Origin: Clostridiales bacterium | GTDB lineage: Bacteria > Bacillota > Clostridia > Christensenellales > Pumilibacteraceae | Assembly: GCA_022508505.1 (NCBI GenBank) | Contig: JAFLVC010000004.1 | Location: forward strand, 87,232 to 151,231 | Length of the DNA stretch: 64,000 nucleotides | Direction of reading: 5' to 3' | Shown: positions 25,402 through 31,963 of the stretch, piece by piece | Numbering within the stretch: the stretch's first letter is position 1 | How the letters are laid out: every line of letters begins with the position of its first letter | Program-made: the position numbers and the translations under genes | Notes under the pieces: model-generated | Told to the model about the DNA's origin: nothing | The model's database searches: none | What the model saw: the letters and a program-made list of their open reading frames with translations, nothing else

Positions 25402-26799
25402 ATGTGCGCACTGAAGATTCCAAACAGGACGCGGTACAGAAAGCGCGTCGGAAGGTTTTCGGGGCTTGACGTCAAGAACGACGAGAGCGTAATTGACTTT
25501 TCGACCGCCGCAATGTGCTACAACTTCGACTTTTCAAACGGCGCGCTCCGCGGCGGGTACGGGATAGAACGGCACCCGCGCGTTCCCCATGACGCATTGG
25601 GGTATTGGGTGTACCGCAGCTACTCGGAAGTTTTGGACAAAGTGGTCGACAAGTACATATTCTTGCTCGATCAGGGGCTTGTCGAGTACTACAACCCCGA
25701 GGACGACCTAATTCACTATTTTTCGGGCTTTGCGTACAGCGGCATCGAAATGCTCAACTACAAGCTCAACTCCAAGGACGTCATGCTTATATCGACCAAC
25801 GAGCGACCGCTCATGACGTGGGACGGGAAGAAGCTGACGCGGTATGACGACGCGCCGCGCATATCGTCGATGGCGCTTCACTACGAAAGGCTGTTCGTCA
25901 TAAACCCCAACGATCCCACAAAGGTATTCTTTTCGGACGACCTCGATCCGACAAATTGGACGGTCGATTCGACGGCGGGCGGCTTTATCGAGCTTCTCGA
26001 CGAGCGCGGCAACATGACCAAGGTGGTGTCGTTCGGCGGGTATTTGTACGTATTCCGCGAGCACGGCATAAGCAGGATAACGGCAATCGGCGCGCAATCG
26101 GGATTTTCGGCGGTAAACCTTTTCGTGTCTGCCGACCGCATATACCCGGAGAGCATAGTCAAGTGCGGAAACGTCATCATGTTTCTCGCGTCCGACGGAC
26201 TGTATAAGTTCGACGGGTATGATTGCTTCAAGGTGCTGACTCACCTCAACGGAATGATTATGGGCGCGCCAAAAGCGAGCGCGTACTTCGACGGCAGGTA
26301 CTATCTCTCGTGCAAAATGGAGTTCGGCGACGATCAAAAGATAGGCAGCGAGCTCGAGGGCGACGAGAAATGCAACGGCTTACTCATATACGACGTTACG
26401 ACGGGTGAGTATTCGGTCTCGCGAGGTCTCGATATTGGGTTTATGTCCGCTTGCACGTACGACGGCGAGGATATGCTCGTCGCGTGCGACTCCGTCGGTG
26501 CGGGAGTCATTACGCGCTGCGGTAAGCGCTTCGACGAGCCGCTCAAAAAACTGTGGAAAAGCCCGGAGACCGACTTCGGTAAGCCCGACCGCACGAGAAT
26601 GGTGCGCGAGGTGTACGTCGACACGACGGTACCGTGCTCGGTCACGCTGTGCGGCAAGCGCAGCAAGAAAAAGACGGTTAAGCGCGGACGGCACCGAGTG
26701 CGCATGAACGCCGCCGCCGACGCCGTTCGCCTCATCCTCGAAACGGACGAGCCCGATTGCGTGATACGCCCGCCGACTGTCATATACACCGAATACTGA
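25402..26799 (+). CDS. Nozzle/stopper-like beta-propeller tail protein
   Basis: 465 residues, rich in beta strands with repeated blade-like segments (YVFREHGISRITAIG, VIMFLASDGLYKFDGYD, GLLIYDVTTGEYSVSRG). This resembles P22 gp10-like nozzle proteins of short-tailed phages, in which a propeller follows the adaptor. GGAGG sits 7-8 nt before ATG 25402, which fixes the start 2 nt after the previous stop; the frame is open further upstream. With no tape-measure or sheath gene in the cluster, a short non-contractile tail is the simplest reading. Confidence 0.65.
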   Translation: MCALKIPNRTRYRKRVGRFSGLDVKNDESVIDFSTAAMCYNFDFSNGALRGGYGIERHPRVPHDALGYWVYRSYSEVLDKVVDKYIFLLDQGLVEYYNPEDDLIHYFSGFAYSGIEMLNYKLNSKDVMLISTNERPLMTWDGKKLTRYDDAPRISSMALHYERLFVINPNDPTKVFFSDDLDPTNWTVDSTAGGFIELLDERGNMTKVVSFGGYLYVFREHGISRITAIGAQSGFSAVNLFVSADRIYPESIVKCGNVIMFLASDGLYKFDGYDCFKVLTHLNGMIMGAPKASAYFDGRYYLSCKMEFGDDQKIGSELEGDEKCNGLLIYDVTTGEYSVSRGLDIGFMSACTYDGEDMLVACDSVGAGVITRCGKRFDEPLKKLWKSPETDFGKPDRTRMVREVYVDTTVPCSVTLCGKRSKKKTVKRGRHRVRMNAAADAVRLILETDEPDCVIRPPTVIYTEY

Positions 26800-26809
26800 G
26801 GTAAGAATT

Positions 26810-27337
26810 ATGGAAAAAACCAATCGTGCGCTAATCGGCGTGGAGGAAAACGCCGAAGCCATACGCTTGCTGAATGCCCGCGTGAGCGAGGTCGAAGCGA
26901 ATAGCGATATGAGCGTTAAAGACGACGTTAAGCGCGCATTGACAGGCGTTCAGGAAAATCGCGAGATGTTGGAACATTTAGACGGCGATGTGACGCAATA
27001 CTATTTTGATCTCCGCAAGCTTACCTCGCGGGTGTTCGACGTCGAAACTGCGGTAAACGGGTTCAACATTATGTGCGTGCCGGCGCAAGAAATGGGAATT
27101 CAGGGCTTTTTCGGCATTTACAAGTTCCACGGTCCGACTGCGCTCATTATTTACGGTCCGCAGACCGAATACACAGTGGTTTTGAATAGGCACACCCCGA
27201 TCGGTAAGTTTGTCGGGACGGGCGTCCTTTGCCTCGACAGCGACGCCAACAGCACAGGCAACGGCGAGCTCATCGAAGTGCCTTACAGCGAGGGCACAAC
27301 GTTGCTTCTTATCGGACAATTTACGAAGACAATTTAA
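26810..27337 (+). CDS. Unknown protein with N-terminal coiled coil
   Basis: 175 residues. The first 75 form an internal tandem repeat, NRALIGVEENAEAIRLL and KRALTGVQENREMLEHL, compatible with a coiled coil; the C-terminal 100 are beta-rich (GFFGIYKFHGPTALIIYGPQ). The plan resembles small tail-fibre or spike proteins: trimeric stalk plus globular tip. It lies directly after the nozzle-like gene. Function inferred from layout. Confidence 0.55.
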   Translation: MEKTNRALIGVEENAEAIRLLNARVSEVEANSDMSVKDDVKRALTGVQENREMLEHLDGDVTQYYFDLRKLTSRVFDVETAVNGFNIMCVPAQEMGIQGFFGIYKFHGPTALIIYGPQTEYTVVLNRHTPIGKFVGTGVLCLDSDANSTGNGELIEVPYSEGTTLLLIGQFTKTI

Positions 27338-27354
27338 ACACAAGGTAGGTAACT

Positions 27355-27621
27355 ATGGAACAACTCATTTCTTTGGTGGTCGCAAACGGGCTGTGGGCGG
27401 CGCTGTTCTGCATACTTCTCGCGTTCGAGATTAGGGACAGCCGCCGCCGCGAAAGCAAGTACACGGCAACCATAAGCTCACTTTCGGAGCGTCTCGGCAC
27501 GGTCAACGCCGTTAAGTCGGACACTGCGGAAATCAAGGCGGACGCAAAAACCATTATGTCCGACACGGCGGCAATCAGAAAAACCGGCGTCAAAAAACGC
27601 GGGGAGGTCGGCGCCGTATGA
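27355..27621 (+). CDS. BhlA/UviB-like holin-type small membrane protein
   Basis: 88 residues: one N-terminal membrane helix (ISLVVANGLWAALFCILLAFEI), then a charged helical tail (RDSRRRESKYTATISSLSERL). This is the layout of the BhlA/UviB family of holin-like and bacteriocin-secretion proteins. The stop overlaps the next start (ATGA at 27618). Second of a pair of holin-like genes in a cluster that lacks a visible lysin. Confidence 0.7.
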   Translation: MEQLISLVVANGLWAALFCILLAFEIRDSRRRESKYTATISSLSERLGTVNAVKSDTAEIKADAKTIMSDTAAIRKTGVKKRGEVGAV

Positions 27622-27776
27622 GCGAAACGTCGGACAACAATATAAGCGAAAACGAAAAGAGCGGACAAGCCGAGCCGCCGCTTAAAAAGTCGGCAAAGCA
27701 GGTGCTCGACGAGTACTACATGCGTCTATATAATAAGTATAAGGAGAAATACGAAAATGGCAGTACTTCCCGATAA
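27618..27776 (+). CDS. Very small protein (52 residues), coupled
   Basis: ATG 27618 overlaps the preceding stop, and the ORF runs to TAA 27774-27776, overlapping the next gene by 20 nt. Highly charged (MSETSDNNISENEKSGQ..), ending in a helical DEYYMRLYNKYKEKYENG. Supported only by the tight overlaps and codon pattern; no family known. Confidence 0.5.
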   Translation: MSETSDNNISENEKSGQAEPPLKKSAKQVLDEYYMRLYNKYKEKYENGSTSR

Positions 27777-28647
27777 CTCGCCCGGGCGCGACAAGCTCAA
27801 AGAAGAGATTGACAGGCTGGAAGCAGTCAAGACGGGCGTTCGGAAGCCGTCACTCGAGCGCACGGAGCTCAGCGAGATGGAATACGATCCGCCGTCAGAC
27901 GAGTCTTTGCGAGCTCAGGCGGAAAACGATCTCGGCGCGTACAGATCGCAGGGCATAGAGAACATCAAGCAGGAAAGCGCTCAGAACGAGGAAAACCTAA
28001 AAAAGAACAAGTCCGAGTACGAGAATGCGCGCTCCGCTTCGCTTAAAAAGCTTGAGACAGCGTACGGCAACGCATCCGAAACCGTCGACAGCGACATCTT
28101 AAAGCGCGGGCTCGCGCGGTCGTCCATTGCCGTCAACGAAAAGAGCGGGCTCGCCGAAGCGTATGCGGCGCAGTCGGCGGAAATCATGCGCGAGTACGAC
28201 CTCAAAATCTCCGACATCGACAAGGAAATAAGCTCTGTCGGCGCCAAGCTTAACAAGGCGCTCAACGACTTCAACCTGTCGTATGCGGCAAAGCTCAACG
28301 AAAAGCTCAACGAGCTCAAGGCCGAGCGCGAGAAAAAGACCAAAGAGGTGCTCGAGTACAACAATTCGATAAGAGAAAAACAGGCCAAGCTCGATAACGA
28401 GCGGCTTAAAACGGAAAGCTCTTTGTATTCGGATGCGCTGTCGCAGCAGCAGAAAGCGACAGACCTCGACAACCTCACGCCCGAAGCTCGCGACGCGGTT
28501 TATAAATCGGTTTACGCAAAGATGGACGAGTACCTGTCGTCCATGTCGAAGAGTCAGGCAAAGCTCGAGTTTTTGAACCACACGCTGTACCGCGATCATC
28601 TTTCCGACTACTACTATTACAAGCTGTACGACAAGTACGGGAGGTAG
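27757..28647 (+). CDS. Long coiled-coil protein of the phage-like cluster
   Basis: 296 residues, nearly all charged helix with heptad-like spacing (EKSGLAEAYAAQSAEIMREYDLK.., KLNEKLNELKAEREKKTKEV); the N-terminal 50 residues are Pro/Glu-rich. AAGGAG precedes ATG 27757. No enzymatic motif. The motif LKRGLARSSIAV in the middle feels characteristic of proteins found beside similar clostridial phage-like loci, but I cannot verify this. Could be an internal (ejection-type) protein or scaffold. Confidence 0.6.
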   Translation: MAVLPDNSPGRDKLKEEIDRLEAVKTGVRKPSLERTELSEMEYDPPSDESLRAQAENDLGAYRSQGIENIKQESAQNEENLKKNKSEYENARSASLKKLETAYGNASETVDSDILKRGLARSSIAVNEKSGLAEAYAAQSAEIMREYDLKISDIDKEISSVGAKLNKALNDFNLSYAAKLNEKLNELKAEREKKTKEVLEYNNSIREKQAKLDNERLKTESSLYSDALSQQQKATDLDNLTPEARDAVYKSVYAKMDEYLSSMSKSQAKLEFLNHTLYRDHLSDYYYYKLYDKYGR

Positions 28648-28648
28648 T

Positions 28649-28936
28649 ATGAAGCTGAAAGAGCGCATCAAAAACGGCGGGTTTTGGGTGAGCCTTATAA
28701 GCTCGGTGTTCCTCATTCTCGGCGCGTTCGGGATTGAGATAGCGGGCGAGACCGCCGACGCGGTGATAAACGCAGTGTGCTCGGCGCTCGTCGTTCTCGG
28801 CATCGCGTCAAACCCCACGAAAGGAACGTGGTATCTCGACGAAAAATGCGAGAGCGCGGACGGCGCGAGCGAAAGCGACGTAACGGCAACCGAAGAGGTC
28901 GCAAAGACCGAAACGCAAGAAAATAACGTGACGTAA
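28649..28936 (+). CDS. Phage holin (phi LC3 / Phage_holin_1-like)
   Basis: 95 residues: basic start MKLKERIKNGGFWVSLIS, two membrane helices around a short turn (VFLILGAFGIEIAG; VINAVCSALVVLGIASNPT) and an acidic, hydrophilic tail. The NxxFWV..I start and GIxxxPT end of helix 2 are typical of this holin family. Last gene of the cluster, followed at once by a strong terminator. Holins release endolysins by permeabilising the membrane, yet no lysin gene is next to it. Confidence 0.8.
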   Translation: MKLKERIKNGGFWVSLISSVFLILGAFGIEIAGETADAVINAVCSALVVLGIASNPTKGTWYLDEKCESADGASESDVTATEEVAKTETQENNVT

Positions 28937-28939
28937 AGC

Positions 28940-28972
28940 AAAAAAGACGGCTCGAAGTGAGCCGTCTTTTTT
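28940..28972 (+). terminator. Terminator closing the phage-like cluster
   Basis: AAAAAAGACGGCTC / GAGCCGTCTTTTTT with a short GAAGT loop, 4 nt after the holin stop codon; effectively bidirectional. Confidence 0.93.
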
Positions 28973-29060
28973 GTGGGACGCTAATAATTATAGTTAATAT
29001 TACATAAAGGTCATGTGTAGTCTGTGTCGTAGTAGATGAAAAGTGAATGTTTAATAGCTA

Positions 29061-29507
29061 CTATTCATTTTGCCCCAAATTTTTATGATTATTTAAAAGC
29101 GCATTTTTCAATATTTCATCTAACGCTTCATAGTATCTTATATTGATTAATACCTTTTTGTCAAGATACAATATCTTAAACTGATAAAAAACAGATTTCA
29201 TGTATCTTTTATAACTATATTCTTTTATATCGGAAAAGTTTAATAGTACGGTTCTGAATAATGTTTTTAATTGAATTTGCTCGTTTGTTATCGTTATGTT
29301 ATATTTTTTTGTATATAAAAATCCGTAAAGAAATAAACATGCCCATAGCACGATTACTAACTCACCGATTATCAATGCTTTAACTGAAAAATCTTTAAGT
29401 ATTGCCACGATTGGAAACAAGGCGGCTAATACAAAAAACAGTATCATTGGGACAAGAAATATTCGGCTTTCTTTTTTCATGTTGTCGCATAAAATGATGT
29501 CGTTCAT
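29061..29507 (-). CDS. Small membrane protein, YcxB/bPH-like, AT-rich
   Basis: 148 residues: two adjacent membrane helices (FLVPMILFFVLAALFPIVAIL and LIIGELVIVLWACLFLYGFLY), then a soluble part (YNITITNEQIQLKTLFRTVLLNFSDIKEYSYK) that looks like a bacterial PH-like domain. Much more AT-rich and Lys/Asn/Ile-rich than its neighbours, suggesting acquisition. AGAGG precedes ATG 29507. An N-terminal copy of this gene is duplicated at 30240-30415. Confidence 0.65.
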   Translation of the reverse strand: MNDIILCDNMKKESRIFLVPMILFFVLAALFPIVAILKDFSVKALIIGELVIVLWACLFLYGFLYTKKYNITITNEQIQLKTLFRTVLLNFSDIKEYSYKRYMKSVFYQFKILYLDKKVLINIRYYEALDEILKNALLNNHKNLGQNE

Positions 29508-29612
29508 AGGGGTTTCCTCTTATAAGACGGTCGAATACCCACAAGAGCATGATTCTTGCGGGGAAGCCGGCACTTATATTATAATTTACAAGTTGCTATC
29601 GCGGGTATATAT

Positions 29613-29792
29613 TTAAAAACCATAATAAAACACTCCCAAAATAATGAATAATATTACTCCCACACCGCCGATTATCCCTCTTGCTATTAGACAAGATATA
29701 GCTTCTATTTGGCCGCCTATAACAAATATCGAAAAACCAATAATAAATAGAATAGCAGCTAATAATGTTATCTTATCAAAAGCGTCGTGTAA
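29613..29792 (-). pseudogene. Possible membrane-protein remnant
   Basis: The minus strand has an open frame of about 59 codons with two hydrophobic stretches (LAAILFIIGFSIFVIGG and GGVGVILFIILGVFYYG) ending at TAA 29613-29615. No ATG, GTG or TTG with an RBS begins it, so it looks like the tail of a decayed gene directly after the next membrane protein gene. Low confidence. Confidence 0.3.
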
Positions 29793-29805
29793 TTATTGTG
29801 TATGC

Positions 29806-30225
29806 TTAATAAGTGATTGCCACGATAAAACAAGATACCGCAAAAATAATACATATAACGAAAAAAAATCTTGCGCATCGCTTTAAGCCAAGCATCTCTT
29901 TTTGACCATTTATAATGTAAGTAGATAAAAATCCCCATACCAAGAAAGATATATTTGCACATAATCCTCCAACGAAATATCCACCTCTATATAATACTTC
30001 ATCGCCATAAGCTTGCGCTTTTTCTCCCCAAATGAAATTAAAAACATTCCAATCAAACTGTCTAACTTCTAGATAAACAAGGCATGTCGGGATAAGAAAG
30101 CAAATAATTAAGCCTATTATCCAATAAAGCACTTGTGTAAAATGCACTTTAGTTGCTTCAGGATTATATTCACCAATATCGTTCTTAAATAATTCTTTAA
30201 AAAAATTTTTAAATCTATTTAACAT
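29806..30225 (-). CDS. Four-helix membrane protein, AT-rich island
   Basis: 139 residues from ATG 30225 (AAGG 7 nt before); an in-frame GTG at 30231 is less likely. Charged N-terminus (MLNRFKNFFKELFKND), then four hydrophobic segments (VLYWIIGLIICFLIPTCLVYL; GGYFVGGLCANISFLVWGF; FFFVICIIFAVSCFIVAI). Family unknown. Shares the AT-rich composition of its neighbour at 29061 and probably arrived with it. Confidence 0.55.
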   Translation of the reverse strand: MLNRFKNFFKELFKNDIGEYNPEATKVHFTQVLYWIIGLIICFLIPTCLVYLEVRQFDWNVFNFIWGEKAQAYGDEVLYRGGYFVGGLCANISFLVWGFLSTYIINGQKEMLGLKRCARFFFVICIIFAVSCFIVAITY

Positions 30226-30239
30226 GCTCACACCTTACT

Positions 30240-30415
30240 TCAAAGAAGTTGTTTTGTTTTATAGTAGATTACATCAAAAACTGTTTCTTCGAAACTATCT
30301 TTAAGTATTGCCACGATTGAAAACAAGGCAGCTAATACAAAAAACAGTATCATTGGGATAAGAAATATACGACTTTCTCTTTTCATGTTGTCGCATAAAA
30401 TGATGTCGTTAGGAG
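30240..30415 (-). pseudogene. Truncated duplicate of the 148-residue membrane gene
   Basis: Minus-strand sequence nearly identical to the first part of the gene at 29061-29507 (compare 29392-29505): same DIILCDNMK-ESRIFL-PMILFFVLAALF-IVAILKD, then it diverges after ILKD and ends at TGA 30240-30242. The original ATG is lost, though an internal ATG (30386) leaves a 48-codon ORF. A partial duplication by recombination, probably non-functional. Confidence 0.75.
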
Positions 30416-30611
30416 TATTATAACATATTTTTCATATTTTGGAATGGGTTTGACATGAATTGCGACTTGTGCCACTTGAATAGTAGTAGTAGTTTTAATG
30501 TGTTATTAGCCCAAAAATGAAGCGAGATAATGTGAAAGTTGCATTTTGGACTTATCGACGGTAAAAAGCGCATGAGTCATACAAAATATTACTTATGTTT
30601 TTTCTATCTAT
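30416..30611. other. AT-rich intergenic stretch with no recognised gene
   Basis: No ORF with an RBS, no repeat-family member and no RNA fold recognised; contains a (TAG)n-like triplet run near 30480. Confidence 0.4.
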
Positions 30612-30643
30612 CGAAAAGTGGTTGCGTGTAGCCGCTTTTTGTG
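30612..30643 (+). terminator. Terminator-like hairpin before mscL
   Basis: AAAAGTGGTT / AGCCGCTTTT stem (one G-U pair in each half) with a 6-nt loop, followed by TG. It reads on the plus strand although no plus-strand gene precedes it within 1.6 kb; on the minus strand it could insulate the AT-rich genes. Confidence 0.5.
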
Positions 30644-30675
30644 TTTAATGAATAGAACACCGTCCGCTTATTTTG

Positions 30676-30704
30676 TTGACAAGCTGAGAAAATTGCGGTA
30701 CAAT
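30676..30704 (+). promoter_or_regulatory. Promoter of mscL
   Basis: TTGACA (30676-30681), 17 bp, TACAAT (30699-30704); ATG at 30729 with GAGGTGA upstream. Confidence 0.85.
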
Positions 30705-30728
30705 AAGAAAAAACAAACGAGGTGAAAA

Positions 30729-31337
30729 ATGGCTAAAAAGAATGGGCTCTTGGCTGAGTTCAAAACCTTCATCACCCGCGGCAACGTTGTCGACCTTGCC
30801 GTAGGTATGATAATCGGCGCGGCGTTCACGGCTATCGTGACGGCGCTCGTCAACGGCATTTTCAAACCGCTTCTCGACATGATACCGATGGGCGACATGA
30901 ACGGTCTTATCACGCCGCTCAAGTCGGTGTATATGATTGACGAGACGACGGGCGAAAAAGTGTTTGACATGGTAAATTCGATTTACATAAACTGGGGCGA
31001 CTTTATCATGGCAATCGTCAACTTCTTCCTGACCGCGCTTGTGCTGTTCGCCATTATCAAGGTCATCAACAGCCTCCGCGGCGGAATGAGCGGCGAGAAC
31101 CGCATCAACCTTTCTAAGGAAGAAAAAGCAGAGCTCAAAGCGCAGGGCATGAGCCGCAAGCAGATGAAAGAGTACGTCGAAAAGCGCGAGGCCGAGGAGG
31201 CTGCCAAGGCGGCGGAGGAAGCGGCTAAGAACGCGCCCGAAACAACCGACCAAATCCTCAAAGACATTCGCGAACTCTTAAAGACCTTGCAGCCCGCACA
31301 GGCGGCGACCGTCGAAGAAACCACCGAAGCCAATTAA
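30729..31337 (+). CDS. mscL: Large-conductance mechanosensitive channel with long C-terminal tail
   Basis: Tension-gated emergency channel that releases solutes on hypo-osmotic shock. The first 120 residues are standard MscL: FKTFITRGNVVDLAVGMIIG (amphipathic N-helix and TM1), GDFIMAIVNFFLTALVLFAIIK (TM2). At 202 residues it is about 55-70 longer than usual: after TM2 comes a charged helix rich in Glu, Lys and Ala (EEKAELKAQGMSRKQMKEY, EAEEAAKAAEEAAKN), then the normal-looking terminal helix (TDQILKDIRELLKTL). The insert would lengthen the cytosolic bundle. Own promoter and terminator. Confidence 0.95.
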   Translation: MAKKNGLLAEFKTFITRGNVVDLAVGMIIGAAFTAIVTALVNGIFKPLLDMIPMGDMNGLITPLKSVYMIDETTGEKVFDMVNSIYINWGDFIMAIVNFFLTALVLFAIIKVINSLRGGMSGENRINLSKEEKAELKAQGMSRKQMKEYVEKREAEEAAKAAEEAAKNAPETTDQILKDIRELLKTLQPAQAATVEETTEAN

Positions 31338-31357
31338 TAAGAATAACGGAAAAGCGA

Positions 31358-31385
31358 AAGCGTCGGCTGAGCCGACGCTTTTTTG
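31358..31385 (+). terminator. Rho-independent terminator after mscL
   Basis: AAGCGTCGGC-TGA-GCCGACGCTT followed by TTTTTG. Confidence 0.93.
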
Positions 31386-31423
31386 TGCCAATCTTTTTCG
31401 ACCGCTTCGCGGACACTTTCCAC

Positions 31424-31480
31424 TTTGATTGCTTCGCGTTAAAAGTGGGAAGCGAGACGTTTCTTTAATCATTGAACACA
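31424..31480. repeat. Family E repeat fragment
   Basis: CTTTGATTGCTTCGCGTTAAAAGTGGGA-type sequence matching part of 49440-49500 (CTTTGAATACTTCGTATTAAAAGTGGGA). Both lie among other repeats in gaps. Confidence 0.5.
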
Positions 31481-31500
31481 TTGTCGCTTCGCTTGCGCTT

Positions 31501-31560
31501 AGGCTCCCCTTGAATTTAGGAGAGCCGGCTGCCGCATGCGGCAGAGAGGGGATGTGAAAA
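31501..31560 (+). repeat. Family A repeat
   Basis: AGGCTCCCCTTGAATTTAGGAGAGCC palindrome in diverged form, then GCTGCCGCATGCGGCAG hairpin and GAGGGGATGTGAAAA end. A family C piece (GATCCTTCGACTTCGC..) and a CATCCCGAGCTTGTCGAGGG piece follow up to about 31,690. The 31,386-31,790 gap holds only repeats. Confidence 0.8.
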
Positions 31561-31790
31561 CAGATCCTTCGACTTCGCTAACGCTTCGCTCAGTCCACCA
31601 TAAAAGCCTATCTTCATTGAATATGCGTGTCGTAAAGAACGGCGCACTCCTACTATGTCATCCCGAGCTTGTCGAGGGATCCAGGCGCTCCGCGCCGCAC
31701 ATTAAAGGAAGCGCGAGCATTTCTATCTCGCGCTTCAATAATTCTTATCTATTCATTTAGGCGCTTGCGCCGCTTTGACTTTTACGGGTA

Positions 31791-31963
31791 TTATAAGGCA
31801 GTTTGTCGGGTGTAACGCAAAATGAACGACAGCAGTCCACACACGACATAAATCCAATCTGTGATTGGTTGCTTCTTTTATTTTTATAAGGCAGTTTGTC
31901 GGGTGTAATGCAAAATGAACGACAGCAGTCCACACACGACATAAATCCAATCTGTGATTGGTT
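31791..31963 (+). repeat. Two tandem family B units with TGT-loop hairpins
   Basis: An 80-bp unit at 31791-31870 is repeated at 31884-31963 with one difference in 80 (period 93). Each holds the TTTGTCGGGTGTAA core, CAGTCCACACACGAC and ends in hairpin CCAATC-TGT-GATTGG. The second hairpin (31947-31961) directly abuts the stop codon of the convergent kinase gene. Confidence 0.9.

Noticed and set aside
29644..29886. Plus-strand 80-codon ORF in the AT-rich island
   Set aside because: No RBS; antisense to a hydrophobic minus-strand frame and to the end of the membrane protein gene.
28980..30660. Phage attachment site or lysogeny genes to the right of the cluster
   Set aside because: The AT-rich genes are membrane proteins without integrase or repressor motifs; no direct repeat matching the left side (including the tRNA-Arg end at 16,470) was noticed.
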